A stretch of 50,130 nt of DNA from Vulcanimicrobiota bacterium (GCA_028287565.1 JAQBPK010000102.1:1-50130); one strand, 5' to 3'. Positions 10,242 through 17,816 are shown, numbered from the stretch's first letter. Numbers and translations are program-made. The notes: generated from the letters alone by a model not told the origin.

Positions 10242-11405
10242 CTATAGCCAATCGCCGAAAGCAGCACGAGCTGCGTATTCTCGCCAAACGTTTAGTAACG
10301 CTGGCCGCATCTCGTCGTCGTTCTCCGCCGCACCTCCCCAGCGCATGAGGTACAGGACCGGATCGATAAATGTCTCTTCGAATGACATTCGCGTAAAGTC
10401 GATGTGAGAAATGGGTAGCGTTCCACCAGTTGGAAGAGGAAATCGACCATGGTGGATGCTCCGATCATTGTAACGAAAAGCCAATGTTGCGCTCACGACG
10501 GGCCCTAGTCCAAGCGCTCGCAGAGTCCACGACGACAAGGCATATCCGCTCGCCATGACGCGAAGGACTTGATATAGCAAATTGTTCCGCTCATCAATAG
10601 GCAAGCGCAGCTCAACATCTCCGCTGGACCCAACGTAGCAGCGGCGGGTCCTTGTCTCGCGATCCGGGTCAAGCCCCTCGATGGGAACATCATGGCGGAA
10701 GAGTACGCCATCCGGTAGCGTCTCGGCGGTCACGTCGCCCTTGTTCAGACCTGGAAGAGTTCGCACCATCTCCTCGATCTCCAATTGCTGTGCGCGGCGC
10801 AGCACGCGAGAGCGCGGTCGTTCGGGCGACAGGCGGATCGCAATAAAGTCTGGCTGCGGAGACGCAGCATCAAAGCGGATTTGGCCCATGGTCTCCGCTG
10901 GGCCGCCCGGCTCCGTGTCTTGCCGGCGGTAAAGCAACGCTTCAAGTTCGCGCAGCGCCAAACCATCGATCTGCGTGCCGCGCCGCACTGGAAAGCGACC
11001 TCGCTCTTCCGTGTACTCATGAGGTGCAATGTCGCTTTCGCCAACGCGCACGATAAGCATAGATTCTTGTCCGCCCGCGCTTTGATAACCAAAGACATCA
11101 ATCGGCACCGTCGGGTAAGCTCGCGCCAGCAATTGACTCCGCAGTCGCCGTCGCGCCGGCTCGTCTACAGCGAGCATAGCATGCGAGGCGCTTAAGGGCA
11201 CCCCATCGGCCGGATCGTTGATTCCAACGACGATTAGTCCGCCCGTGGCATTCGCCATTGCGACAGCTTCCTTTGAAACTTGCTTGTTGTCGAGCTGGGC
11301 CTTGAACTCCAGGCGCTGCGTCTCTTGATTTATCCCGGCAAAGTAGGCAAACAGCTCTTCGTATGTCGACGATTCAAGATTATCAATATCGGTACCGATA
11401 TGCAT
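10242..11405 (-). CDS. AlbA_2 (Schlafen-like, divergent AAA_4) domain protein
   Basis: 387 residues. The N-terminal domain carries the AlbA_2 pattern: LEFKAQLDN near residue 33, VAMANATGGLIVVGIND near 50, then HEYTEERGRFPVRRG near 130, resembling the 'YvRrG' strand of the family. The remaining ~230 residues are unassigned. Such proteins are ATP-binding, DNA-associated or Schlafen-like factors, often transcriptional regulators or components of defence islands. GGGGAA lies about 7 bases before the ATG. The gene stands alone, divergent from the SOS-box operon and codirectional with the CHAT-STAND genes. A role in defence is inferred from neighbours only. Confidence 0.7.
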   Translation of the reverse strand: MHIGTDIDNLESSTYEELFAYFAGINQETQRLEFKAQLDNKQVSKEAVAMANATGGLIVVGINDPADGVPLSASHAMLAVDEPARRRLRSQLLARAYPTVPIDVFGYQSAGGQESMLIVRVGESDIAPHEYTEERGRFPVRRGTQIDGLALRELEALLYRRQDTEPGGPAETMGQIRFDAASPQPDFIAIRLSPERPRSRVLRRAQQLEIEEMVRTLPGLNKGDVTAETLPDGVLFRHDVPIEGLDPDRETRTRRCYVGSSGDVELRLPIDERNNLLYQVLRVMASGYALSSWTLRALGLGPVVSATLAFRYNDRSIHHGRFPLPTGGTLPISHIDFTRMSFEETFIDPVLYLMRWGGAAENDDEMRPALLNVWREYAARAAFGDWL

Positions 11406-11507
11406 CAGAATTTCCCCGCTTGCGCATCTCCTTTAAGTAAGCACGCGTTTCCGCCGCCTCGCAAATGGCCGACACATGGCGGCGGGGCCGCGCGCCGTCA
11501 ATTTGCA

Positions 11508-11536
11508 TTGATTCGAACGCATGTTCGTGCTATACT
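11508..11536 (+). promoter_or_regulatory. sigma70-type promoter with a LexA (SOS) box in its spacer
   Basis: -35 TTGATT (11508-11513), 17-base spacer, -10 TATACT (11531-11536). Most of the spacer is CGAACGCATGTTCG (11514-11527), which fits the Gram-positive/Chloroflexi-type SOS consensus CGAAC-RNRY-GTTYG at every position. LexA bound here would block RNA polymerase. It faces the small-gene operon beginning at 11632 and lies 103 bases from the divergent AlbA_2 start. Confidence 0.7.
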
Positions 11537-11631
11537 TTCACAGCGAGATTCTTCGCGCTTTAAAAGCACTAGCGGCCCGACCGGTGTTGGAAGCACCGGC
11601 CGAGCCCGTCACCCGATGGGATTAACATCGA

Positions 11632-11733
11632 ATGACCGACTCAGAATTCGACGAATTGACGTCGCGCCCTCGGCGCGGGCTTTGCGTCGACCAAGCCCGT
11701 CCGTTTTATCCGCGCCGCTGGGTGATCGCATGA
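11632..11733 (+). CDS. 33-residue leader peptide or small protein
   Basis: Starts MTDSEFDELTSRPRRG and ends WVIA. It is open from ATG 11632 to TGA 11731-11733, which overlaps the next ATG (11730) in the same ATGA arrangement used by the following gene pair. An alternative is that the next frame starts earlier, at ATG 11616, and this reading frame is incidental. No strong ribosome site and no known family. It lies about 100 bases after the SOS-box promoter, past a hairpin (CCGGTG, 7-base loop, CACCGG, at about 11580). Confidence 0.35.
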   Translation: MTDSEFDELTSRPRRGLCVDQARPFYPRRWVIA

Positions 11734-12020
11734 TCGCGACGCCCACCGAGTTCCACGCCACTATTGCAGACGTGACGGACGAACACCACCAAAACATGGC
11801 CGGCCTCGTGCAAGCCGACGACTTCAACGCCGAAGTCATCGTCCGCTTCCTCCGCGACAACGGCATCAACGCCCAGGTGGACGAGCCGACCGGCGGCTTC
11901 CGATACGCGCTCGCTGATCCAGCGCGCGAGCGGCATGTGCGCTTCGCGTGTGTCTGTCTGCGTGCATCTTTCAGCTATGCGCTTGAAGCCGCCTTCTGGT
12001 GCATTAAGGCGAAGCGATGA
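11730..12020 (+). CDS. hypothetical 96-residue protein, operon with XRE regulator
   Basis: Begins MIATPTEFHATIADVTDEHH and contains a mixed helix/strand segment (NAEVIVRFLRDNGINAQV, then ADPARERHVRFACVC) with an alanine/aromatic C-terminus. Not recognised. The stop overlaps the XRE gene start (ATGA, 12017-12020), so the two are almost certainly cotranscribed, and both sit downstream of the SOS-box promoter. A start at 11616 would add 38 residues of low-complexity Arg/Ser-rich sequence and seems less likely. Confidence 0.5.
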   Translation: MIATPTEFHATIADVTDEHHQNMAGLVQADDFNAEVIVRFLRDNGINAQVDEPTGGFRYALADPARERHVRFACVCLRASFSYALEAAFWCIKAKR

Positions 12021-12346
12021 TCATCAAGCATTCGCCCCCGCGCCGTCGTATCCGATGGAACGGTCACCGGAGAATCCGGCCGGTAGAGCTGTTGTCGGCG
12101 CGCGTCTTCCGGCTTCGCATTCATCTCGGCTACAGCGTTTACGAACTGGCAGAGGACTCCGGCGTCTTCGTGGGCACGATCACGCGTCTCGAGGCCGGCA
12201 AGCCCGTCGATAAGCGAGAACTGCCGCCGCTCGCAGCAGCGCTCCACGTGCCGCTCTGCGAACTACTCGTCGGAGACCACAGTTGCGCCGAACGAGCTTG
12301 CGTTCCAGCGCCGTCACTCGCGGTACCGCCAAAACGGCCATGTTGA
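12017..12346 (+). CDS. XRE-family helix-turn-helix regulator
   Basis: 109 residues. A basic N-terminal tail (about 30 residues) leads into a five-helix XRE domain: FRLRIHLGYSVYELAEDSG, VFVGTITRLEAGKP, LPPLAAALHVPLCELL. The C-terminal ~20 residues (Cys/Pro-rich) are unassigned. It probably regulates its own operon or a mobile or defence function. It is followed by a perfect 10-bp inverted repeat that could end the transcript. Confidence 0.75.
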   Translation: MIIKHSPPRRRIRWNGHRRIRPVELLSARVFRLRIHLGYSVYELAEDSGVFVGTITRLEAGKPVDKRELPPLAAALHVPLCELLVGDHSCAERACVPAPSLAVPPKRPC

Positions 12347-12360
12347 TCGTTGTCTCAGCC

Positions 12361-12382
12361 GCCGCGCGTCACGACGCGCGGC
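12361..12382. terminator. perfect 10-bp inverted repeat after the XRE gene
   Basis: GCCGCGCGTC at 12361-12370 pairs with GACGCGCGGC at 12373-12382 across two bases, so in RNA it would be an 8-bp stem with a short loop. It sits 14 bases after the XRE stop. No T-run follows, so intrinsic termination is uncertain; it may serve as an attenuator or processing stem. Confidence 0.4.
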
Positions 12383-12480
12383 ATTGCCGCTCGCGAGAAA
12401 GGCGCCGGCGAAGGCGCCCTCCACGTCTCCGATGATTAAGGCAGCTGAAGTATTGCGCCCGGTGACCGACGCGCGAGACG

Positions 12481-12657
12481 ATGCGCCGCGACGTGGAAAC
12501 AAACGGACTCGAATGCTGCGGACACCCGCGCCGCCAACACCACCCCGACGGGTGCAATACATGGATGCCGGGCACGCGCGACGTCCCGCCGCATCCGTGC
12601 GGCTGCCAGGTGCCGACACCTGCGCGCGACGGCCTCACGCGCAGGCCGTCCGCCTAG
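12481..12657 (+). CDS. 58-residue Cys/His-rich (zinc-binding type) small protein
   Basis: Starts MRRDVETNGLECCGHP. Five Cys and five His fall in a 30-residue core: CCGHPRRQHH, then PDGC, then HPCGCQ. This resembles small treble-clef/zinc-ribbon proteins whose pattern is C-x2-C-G-H-x3-H-...-C-...-P-C-x-C. It is shorter than most automatic annotation cut-offs. It lies between the XRE gene and the LuxR-type HTH gene, 9 bases before the latter. No strong ribosome site. The Cys/His spacing is the evidence that the frame is real; function unknown. Confidence 0.5.
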   Translation: MRRDVETNGLECCGHPRRQHHPDGCNTWMPGTRDVPPHPCGCQVPTPARDGLTRRPSA

Positions 12658-12666
12658 CTCGGGAGG

Positions 12667-12927
12667 ATGCCCGGGCACGGACCGAAGCTGCCGACGTTCG
12701 GCGGCGATTCACCGACGAGACTCACCGCAACGGAGCGCACCATCCTGCGCGCGCTTCGTGATGGCCTGACACTGACGGAGATCGCGGCGGGATTGAAGCG
12801 TTCCGAGTTGACAGTGCGCACGCACATCCGCAACGCGCGCGCGAAGCTGGACATCCGCGAAACCGCTGAGCTACGCCGGCTGCTCGCTGCGGGCAACCTC
12901 GACGGTCAGATATCCGAGCCGGGCTAG
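12667..12927 (+). CDS. small LuxR/GerE-type helix-turn-helix protein
   Basis: 86 residues consisting of little more than a DNA-binding domain: LTATERTILRALRDGLTLTEIAAGL, KRSELTVRTHIRNARAKL, DIRETAELRRLLAAG. There is no receiver or sensor domain, so it would act as an autonomous DNA-binding protein. GGGAGG directly abuts the ATG, which is too close for normal initiation, so the start is uncertain. Its stop overlaps the end of the convergent TPR-LuxR gene by 4 bases. Confidence 0.72.
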   Translation: MPGHGPKLPTFGGDSPTRLTATERTILRALRDGLTLTEIAAGLKRSELTVRTHIRNARAKLDIRETAELRRLLAAGNLDGQISEPG

Positions 12928-14603
12928 CCGCGCTGTACCCGGCGAGCGGGCCCGAGTTCCGAGGCACCGTCGAATGCCCACGATCGGGCTCCGATTCCAC
13001 GGCGCGCGCACGCGACGAGGATCTGCACGTTGCTCGTGGTCCCCAGCTTGCGATGGAGCGATTGCACCTGCGTCCGCACGGTGTTGTACGCGCGCCCGGT
13101 TGCGTCAGCGATCTCCCGCTGCGTGCGGCCTTCCAAGAGGTAGCGCAGGACGTCGCGCTCCGCCGGCGTTAGCATGGCGATCAGCGGATCGACCGCCGCG
13201 CGCGCCCACGGCCCGAGCCGGCGTCCGACGAACGAGCGCGGGAAGTGTTCGCATATGACGGCGACGGCGCGATCGAGGTGCGCGCCGGTCGCCGTCGGCC
13301 CCGGCAGCGCGTCCAGTTCGATCAGCGAGACCACCTCGCGCCAAAGGTAGCCGCACGAGCGAAATGATTCCACGGCGGCCGTGAACGACGCCGCGGCACT
13401 CGGGACGTCACCCTCCCCGAGCCGCACCAGGCCCAGCACATGTGCGTACCACCCGGCGAAGCGCGGATCGCGCTCGCGGCGGTACAGGATGCGCGTCGCG
13501 TCCATTGGTCGTACAATTTCGTGGAACCGTGCGAATGCCGCCGACGCGGCGCGCACGTCACCGAGGTACGCGTACGTTTCGGCGAGATGCATGAACGCAA
13601 CGCGTTCGTCGTCCCTCGTCGCATTCCAGTCGATGCGTTGCGCGAGAGCCGTCGCACGATCTGCGGATGTTCGTGCGGCGGCAGTTTCGCCGAAGAACGA
13701 CGAGATCGCGGCGCACGCCGCTCGTGTCCAAACCCGCCACGCTGGCGTCTGCGCGGCGTCCTCAGCTTCGCGCATCTTCGCAAGCGAAGCCGCGCCGTCG
13801 CCGTCGAGCGCGAACAGCCAAGCATCGTCGTAGCAGAGTCGTAGAAATGCTGCTGACGGTCCGGTCGCCGGGAGGCCACTGCCCGGCAACGCGCGCGAAC
13901 CGCGCGCGGAGCGGTGCGTACCGGGCACGGTCGCCGAGCGCAGCGTCTGCTCGAGCGCGGACGTCTGCTGCACAATGGTCGTCGCGAGATCGACGTCGCG
14001 CTCACGGCACCGCGCATAGGCACGCGCAGCGCTGCGGAACAGCAGGAGCGCGTCGGCGAAGCGCGTTGGCGTTGGGGACGCCGCGGCGATGAACGCGCGC
14101 AACTGGATCGCCCGCACGGCTAGCACGTCGCGATCGTTCCGCTCGGCGTCGCGCGCGAGCTGTTCGGCGACGCCGAGTTCGTCGGCGCTCCAATGTGCGA
14201 CGGCGCGGAAGTACGAAATTTCGGCACGAACCATCGCGTGCGCGTTCTCACGCTGCGCTGTATCTGCGATGGCCGCGAGTACGGCAATGCCGCGCGCGGG
14301 CGCCACTCGTGCCAGCGCGGCGCCGTGCAGCATCGCGGCGGTCATGCGTTCGTCAACGTCGAGAATCGTCGGAATGAGGGGCGCGAGTTCCGCCGCCGCG
14401 TCGTCCGGACGCAGCAACCTTAGCATGGCTCGGGCACGCAAGAGCCAAGCTTCGACCGGCGCTGGCTCTCCGATCCGTACGGCCCCCAGGAGGTCGAGTA
14501 CCGCGCCATAATCTCCACGGACGTACGCGTCGTGGGCGGCGGCGATCGGGAGCGGGGAGGCCGCGGTGGCAGACCGCCGGCCGTAGCGTGTTGGAGTCAG
14601 CAC
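12924..14603 (-). CDS. TPR-containing LuxR-family transcriptional regulator
   Basis: 559 residues. About 470 residues of TPR-like alpha-helical repeats (Ala/Arg-rich helix pairs such as AEQLARDAERN and YAYLGDVRAASAAF) end in a C-terminal LuxR HTH: LTPAERDVLRYLLEGRTQREI, ADATGRAYNTVRTQVQSLHRKL. It resembles the C-terminal half of MalT/LAL regulators but lacks their N-terminal ATPase (no Walker motifs). The sensor ligand is unknown. It is divergent from the lipoprotein gene, with RNA-like element 1 in the gap. Confidence 0.82.
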   Translation of the reverse strand: MLTPTRYGRRSATAASPLPIAAAHDAYVRGDYGAVLDLLGAVRIGEPAPVEAWLLRARAMLRLLRPDDAAAELAPLIPTILDVDERMTAAMLHGAALARVAPARGIAVLAAIADTAQRENAHAMVRAEISYFRAVAHWSADELGVAEQLARDAERNDRDVLAVRAIQLRAFIAAASPTPTRFADALLLFRSAARAYARCRERDVDLATTIVQQTSALEQTLRSATVPGTHRSARGSRALPGSGLPATGPSAAFLRLCYDDAWLFALDGDGAASLAKMREAEDAAQTPAWRVWTRAACAAISSFFGETAAARTSADRATALAQRIDWNATRDDERVAFMHLAETYAYLGDVRAASAAFARFHEIVRPMDATRILYRRERDPRFAGWYAHVLGLVRLGEGDVPSAAASFTAAVESFRSCGYLWREVVSLIELDALPGPTATGAHLDRAVAVICEHFPRSFVGRRLGPWARAAVDPLIAMLTPAERDVLRYLLEGRTQREIADATGRAYNTVRTQVQSLHRKLGTTSNVQILVACARRGIGARSWAFDGASELGPARRVQRG

Positions 14604-14751
14604 CCTGCCTGCGAAATAGCGCAGCGTGCTGTGAACGTCCTCCCGCGCGGACGCGATCTCCGCCGCTATGTGCGTGTACGCGAATTCATCCGAAGCCCCA
14701 GCTGCCTGCAGCGCGAATGGTCACCGGGCAATGCCGGTGTCAAAGATACGT

Positions 14752-14958
14752 CGTCACGCCGACCCTCTCCGGGGTGTAGGCGAGTTTCCGCTAGGTGTGG
14801 TAGCGGACTCGCAGAGAGGATCGGCGGAACAACGGCGCCCCGCACGAGCACGGCCCCGAACACCCCTCGATTGCTACCGTGAGGATGTCCGTCCGGTTCA
14901 CCGGACGCGACTCTATCTTCTCGCGCTGCCGCTGTATCTTCCATACTGCGCTCGCATT
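14752..14958. ncRNA. candidate structured RNA element, copy 1
   Basis: A 207-bp element that aligns end to end with a second copy at 16507-16719. Shared blocks: CGTCACGCCGACC and CCGGGGTGTAGGCGAG at the left, CCGAACA and TACCGTGAG in the middle, CCATACTGCGCTCGCATT at the right. The left hairpin pairs GCGAGT/ACTCGC (14780-14785 with 14807-14812) and CCGCTA/TAGCGG around the loop GGTGTGG. Outer bases (CCTCTC with GAGAGG, GCCGA with TCGGC) extend it. Copy 2 keeps the loop and the pairing but changes the bases. Strand and function are unknown. The rest of the 14604-15126 gap shows no gene. Confidence 0.5.
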
Positions 14959-15126
14959 AGTCCGGCACGCTCGGCTCGAGTCGTGCGCCGCGACGAGTCG
15001 GCTTTGTACCGAGCAACTAAACGCACCGCTGAAACAGCGACGGCTTCGTTGACAATTAGCGATTAATGTGCGACCACATGAGAGTTACCTCCGTGGTGTG
15101 GGCGGTTCTTGAAAAAGGGCATTCCC

Positions 15127-15966
15127 ATGAGGCAAATATCAGAGCCGCTCGCAAGGCTCGCTTCTTCGCTGTTGTGTATCTCGGTCGGACTGGGCCTGGC
15201 CGCGTGCGGTGGACGACCGACTACGAACGGCTCATTCACGCCTGCGTTGGCGTTCAAAGACCACGCTCGCCACACGAAGGCTTGCGCGCAAAGCAACGAC
15301 CCGAACACCGAAGACCCGTATACGGCACTGACGCCGATACCGGGCGAGACCGATTGCGGCGGCGGTGGTGGCGCAGGCGGTGGTGGCGCAGGCGGCGGTG
15401 ATGCTGGCGCTCCAGCCGATGGTGGTTCCGGGCTGGACTTCACGACAGCTGGGGTGCCCGGTTCCACGATGCCTGCTCCACTACTCGCCACGCTGCCTGC
15501 TACAGCCGGCGCAATCTGCGGCTCGCCAATTCAGTCCCTTCCGCTGGGCAGCAACCTCCCACTCGGATCTACGGGCAAGAGCACGGACGTCGTTCAGGTG
15601 TATTATCTGTACGAGCCTTCGACGCTCAATCCGAACCCTGCCGCCAATCCCGCAGCAACGCTGCAGAGTGGACAAACGATCGTCGGTTTCGTATACGTGA
15701 CTGCAGGTGTTCCGCCGAACACGCCTGGGAAATATTTCGTTCAATCGACGGGTGCCGACGCAGACTTCGTCAGGAACTTAGTGTCTGCGATTCCGGCAAT
15801 CGGGGCTCTGCTCAATGCGATCAACGTCAGCACGACCGGCGCGTTCAGCCAGGCGCTGACTGCGGCCCAGGCGAACGCGATCTTCGTGGAATATCCCCTA
15901 AAGGGCAGAGGTACAGGGAGCGGTCCGTGCTTCACGACGCCATTGCCTCAGTCGCAATGGGCGTAG
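15127..15966 (+). CDS. secreted lipoprotein with Gly-rich linker, function unknown
   Basis: 279 residues from ATG 15127 (GGG at 15116-15118, 8 bases upstream). A type II signal peptide ends in the lipobox LGLAAC, so the mature protein is probably lipidated. A Cys/Asp-containing segment and a very Gly/Ala-rich linker (about residues 78-103) follow. The C-terminal domain starts with a motif shared with the next gene (SLPLGSNLPLG, then TDVVQVYY) and includes an FVYVTAG strand. Not recognised. The next gene overlaps by 10 bases and seems to be a shorter paralogue. Confidence 0.65.
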   Translation: MRQISEPLARLASSLLCISVGLGLAACGGRPTTNGSFTPALAFKDHARHTKACAQSNDPNTEDPYTALTPIPGETDCGGGGGAGGGGAGGGDAGAPADGGSGLDFTTAGVPGSTMPAPLLATLPATAGAICGSPIQSLPLGSNLPLGSTGKSTDVVQVYYLYEPSTLNPNPAANPAATLQSGQTIVGFVYVTAGVPPNTPGKYFVQSTGADADFVRNLVSAIPAIGALLNAINVSTTGAFSQALTAAQANAIFVEYPLKGRGTGSGPCFTTPLPQSQWA

Positions 15967-16421
15967 TTCGCGCTCTGCCGCTACTGATCGTCGCGGTAGT
16001 GTTGATCCCACATAGCGCTATCGCCGTACAGCCGCCGGCACCAGGCGCGCGTTGTTCCGGCGCAAGCCTGCCGTTGGGTGCAAATCTGCCGCTCGGAACG
16101 TCGTCTCCGGAAACAGACGTGGTCGACGTACATGTGATTCGAAGCGCAATCGGTTCTCAGCTTGCCGGCTGGTACTACAGCAATCGAAATACTGACGCGT
16201 TCGTCCAAGTTGTAGGCGGCCAGGAGCAATACGTTGCCGGACTATTCACGGCCGCCGGGGCGACGAGCGCGGCGGCGTCTGTGATCGGGAACAAGCCGCT
16301 TAGCTTCATCCCAATCAGTCGAACTGAGTCACTCGCGTTCGGACGTTATGCAGCTTCACGGAGTTTCATGCAAGGCTGCTTCGTGCGGCCGCTGGACGCG
16401 GCCGCCGGTTCATCGCGCTAA
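15957..16421 (+). CDS. secreted protein, paralogue of the upstream lipoprotein domain
   Basis: 154 residues from ATG 15957; an upstream start at 15927 would spoil the signal sequence. The N-terminal hydrophobic segment (LPLLIVAVVLIPHSAIA) looks like a Sec signal peptide with AIA before the cleavage site. The motif SLPLGANLPLG followed by TDVVDVHV parallels SLPLGSNLPLG/TDVVQVYY in the previous gene, so the two arose by tandem duplication. Function unknown; probably coexpressed with its neighbour (10-base overlap). Confidence 0.6.
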   Translation: MGVVRALPLLIVAVVLIPHSAIAVQPPAPGARCSGASLPLGANLPLGTSSPETDVVDVHVIRSAIGSQLAGWYYSNRNTDAFVQVVGGQEQYVAGLFTAAGATSAAASVIGNKPLSFIPISRTESLAFGRYAASRSFMQGCFVRPLDAAAGSSR

Positions 16422-16506
16422 CATACGTCTCGGCTGCGTTCGGCCCGGATCAGCGCGACGCTCTGGGGAGTACCGGGGCGAACCGCGGTGCATGGGGAAA
16501 GAGCAC

Positions 16507-16719
16507 CGTCACGCCGACCGCCCCCGGGGTGTAGGCGAGCGCCGCTCTAGGTATGGCAGAGCGCGACTCGCCGAGGCGATTGACGTGACGATGGGGGACC
16601 CCGACGAGCCAGCGCACCGAACATCCCGGTTGGTACCGTGAGTGAAGGTCGCGCCGGCTCGCCGGGACGCGTCCCGATCTTCCCGCGCCCCGGCGGAGCG
16701 TCCATACTGCGCTCGCATT
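16507..16719. ncRNA. candidate structured RNA element, copy 2
   Basis: A 213-bp relative of the element at 14752-14958. The left hairpin is GCGAG/CTCGC (16535-16539 with 16567-16571) plus CGCTCT/AGAGCG (16543-16548 with 16558-16563) around AGGTATGGC. The inner stem differs from copy 1 at several paired positions while remaining complementary. The right end is CCATACTGCGCTCGCATT as in copy 1, and a CCGG-4 bases-CCGG hairpin is also kept. The abiE promoter downstream gives an almost leaderless mRNA, so this copy is unlikely to be its 5' leader. Bases 16422-16506 hold nothing recognisable. Confidence 0.5.
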
Positions 16720-16766
16720 GCTCGTAGGCGATAGAGAGCTTATGAGGGGCGCATGTCATGGAGTCA

Positions 16767-16799
16767 CTTTGTGTTATGATGCGAATCCATGACACAAAG
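16767..16799 (+). promoter_or_regulatory. abiE promoter and autoregulatory inverted repeat
   Basis: CTTTGTGTTATG (16767-16778) and CATGACACAAAG (16788-16799) form an inverted repeat with 11 of 12 positions matching, 9-base spacing. A -10 hexamer TATGAT (16775-16780) lies within it, and the ATG at 16789 is about where transcription would begin, giving a near-leaderless mRNA. AbiEi antitoxins are known to repress their own promoters through inverted repeats, so this is the likely operator. Confidence 0.65.
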
Positions 16800-17407
16800 C
16801 ATTCCGGACACTTCCCGGCTCGGTCGCCGACCGAAGACAGCTTGCACAGTTTGCAAGCGACCGGAATGGTATTTTTACCGCGTCAGCGGCTCGCGCCGTA
16901 GGGATGACGTCCAGTGCGCTCGCCTATCACTCACGAACCGGGACCATAGAGCGCCTCGGCCATGGCGTTTATCGCCTGGCCGACTTTCCGTCCAGCCCCC
17001 GCGAACCGCTTATCGCCGCTACCGCGGCGCTCGGCAAGGACGCCGTCGTCTCGCATGAATCCGCCCTTCAGCTGTACGGCGTATCGGACGTCGCGCCTTC
17101 ACGGCTGCATGTCACCGTTCCGCGCGATCGCCGCTACGTGACTGCGCCGGCCGACAACGTCGAACTGCATACGACGACGCGGCCATTCGCGCCGGGGGAT
17201 GTCGTTCAGCACGAAGGATTCCGTGCAACGTCGCTGGCTCGCTCCATCGTCGACGCCGCTCGCACACACACTGCGCCCGAGCAGATCGTCATGGCCGTGC
17301 GAGAGGGCCTGCGCCGCGGTCTCGTGGCGCCACGACAGCTGGAACGTGCAATGAAAAAAGCACCGAAACGCGTTCGTGACCTCATCGAAGAAGGTCAGTC
17401 CGCGTGA
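16789..17407 (+). CDS. abiEi: AbiEi-family antitoxin, probably frameshifted near its N-terminus
   Basis: The main open part runs from ATG 16904 (167 residues) and has the antitoxin C-terminal domain (SHESALQLYGVSDV, RLHVTVPRDRR, TSLARSIVDAA). The expected N-terminal winged helix is encoded just upstream in the same frame (RRQLAQFASDRNGIFTASAA, then RAVGMTSSALAYHSRTG), but no start codon precedes it in that frame. The ATG at 16789, correctly placed after the promoter, is in another frame, so one extra base between about 16792 and 16830 would explain the break. AbiEi is a DNA-binding antitoxin that neutralises AbiEii. It could still be made in truncated form from 16904. Confidence 0.75.
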
Positions 17408-17763
17408 TGCGGAGCGGGCGGCCCGGCACAGCCGCAGACACCGACTCGCCGGTTCGCCGGTACGCCACGATTGCGGCGTTTGAAGCGGCTCTGAAAACCA
17501 AGCTAAGCGCTCGCGTCACCGAGCACCGGGACATTGAAGATCTTCGCAAGCACCTCGCATTCGATCGTGTCCTCGCACGACTCAGCCACATCGCGCCTGA
17601 TGCATGGCTGCTGAAGGGAGGCGTCGCACTCGAGTACCAGCTCGAACGCGCACGATCGACGACGGATATTGGCGCCGACGCCCTGTCCGCGGCGCTTGAA
17701 GCTGCGGCATCATTGGCGGAGGCCCAACCCGGCGCAGAAGGATCGGGCCGCCGCACGCTCTGA
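17404..17763 (+). pseudogene. abiEii: truncated AbiEii-family nucleotidyltransferase toxin
   Basis: Starts GTG overlapping the antitoxin stop (GTGA), as in intact AbiE operons. It encodes the first ~90 residues of the toxin (ATIAAFEAALKTKL, then WLLKGGVALEYQLERARST, the GG...D-x-D nucleotidyltransferase core) and then ends at 119 residues, against roughly 250-300 in the family. The second Asp of the catalytic D-x-D is replaced (TTDIGAD), and the tail after it is low-complexity. It is almost certainly inactive as a nucleotidyltransferase. The 3' part has been deleted up to the SDR gene. Confidence 0.75.
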
Positions 17764-17816
17764 CCTGCGTCGCACATCGCAGATGTCGAGAATGCGGCGG
17801 TTCAGCGGGGGGCTCG

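Noticed and set aside
12384-12761. 125-residue open frame across the small-gene region
   Set aside because: Arg/Ala/Pro-rich composition typical of GC-rich shadows, and it conflicts with the Cys/His-rich and LuxR-type HTH frames.
15049-15054. TTGACA as -35 of the lipoprotein gene promoter
   Set aside because: No acceptable -10 at 16-19 bases; the only AT-rich sequence is too close.
16624-16645. T-box-like sequence (TTGGTACCGTGAG) in RNA-like copy 2, suggesting a tRNA-sensing leader
   Set aside because: Copy 1 has TTGCTACCGTGAG, there is no specifier-stem architecture I can draw, and no downstream amino-acid or synthetase gene.
14752-16719. Composite transposon or retron bounded by the two ~210-bp elements
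   Set aside because: No transposase or reverse transcriptase lies between or near them, no inverted terminal repeats or target duplications, and the copies are too diverged for recent mobility.
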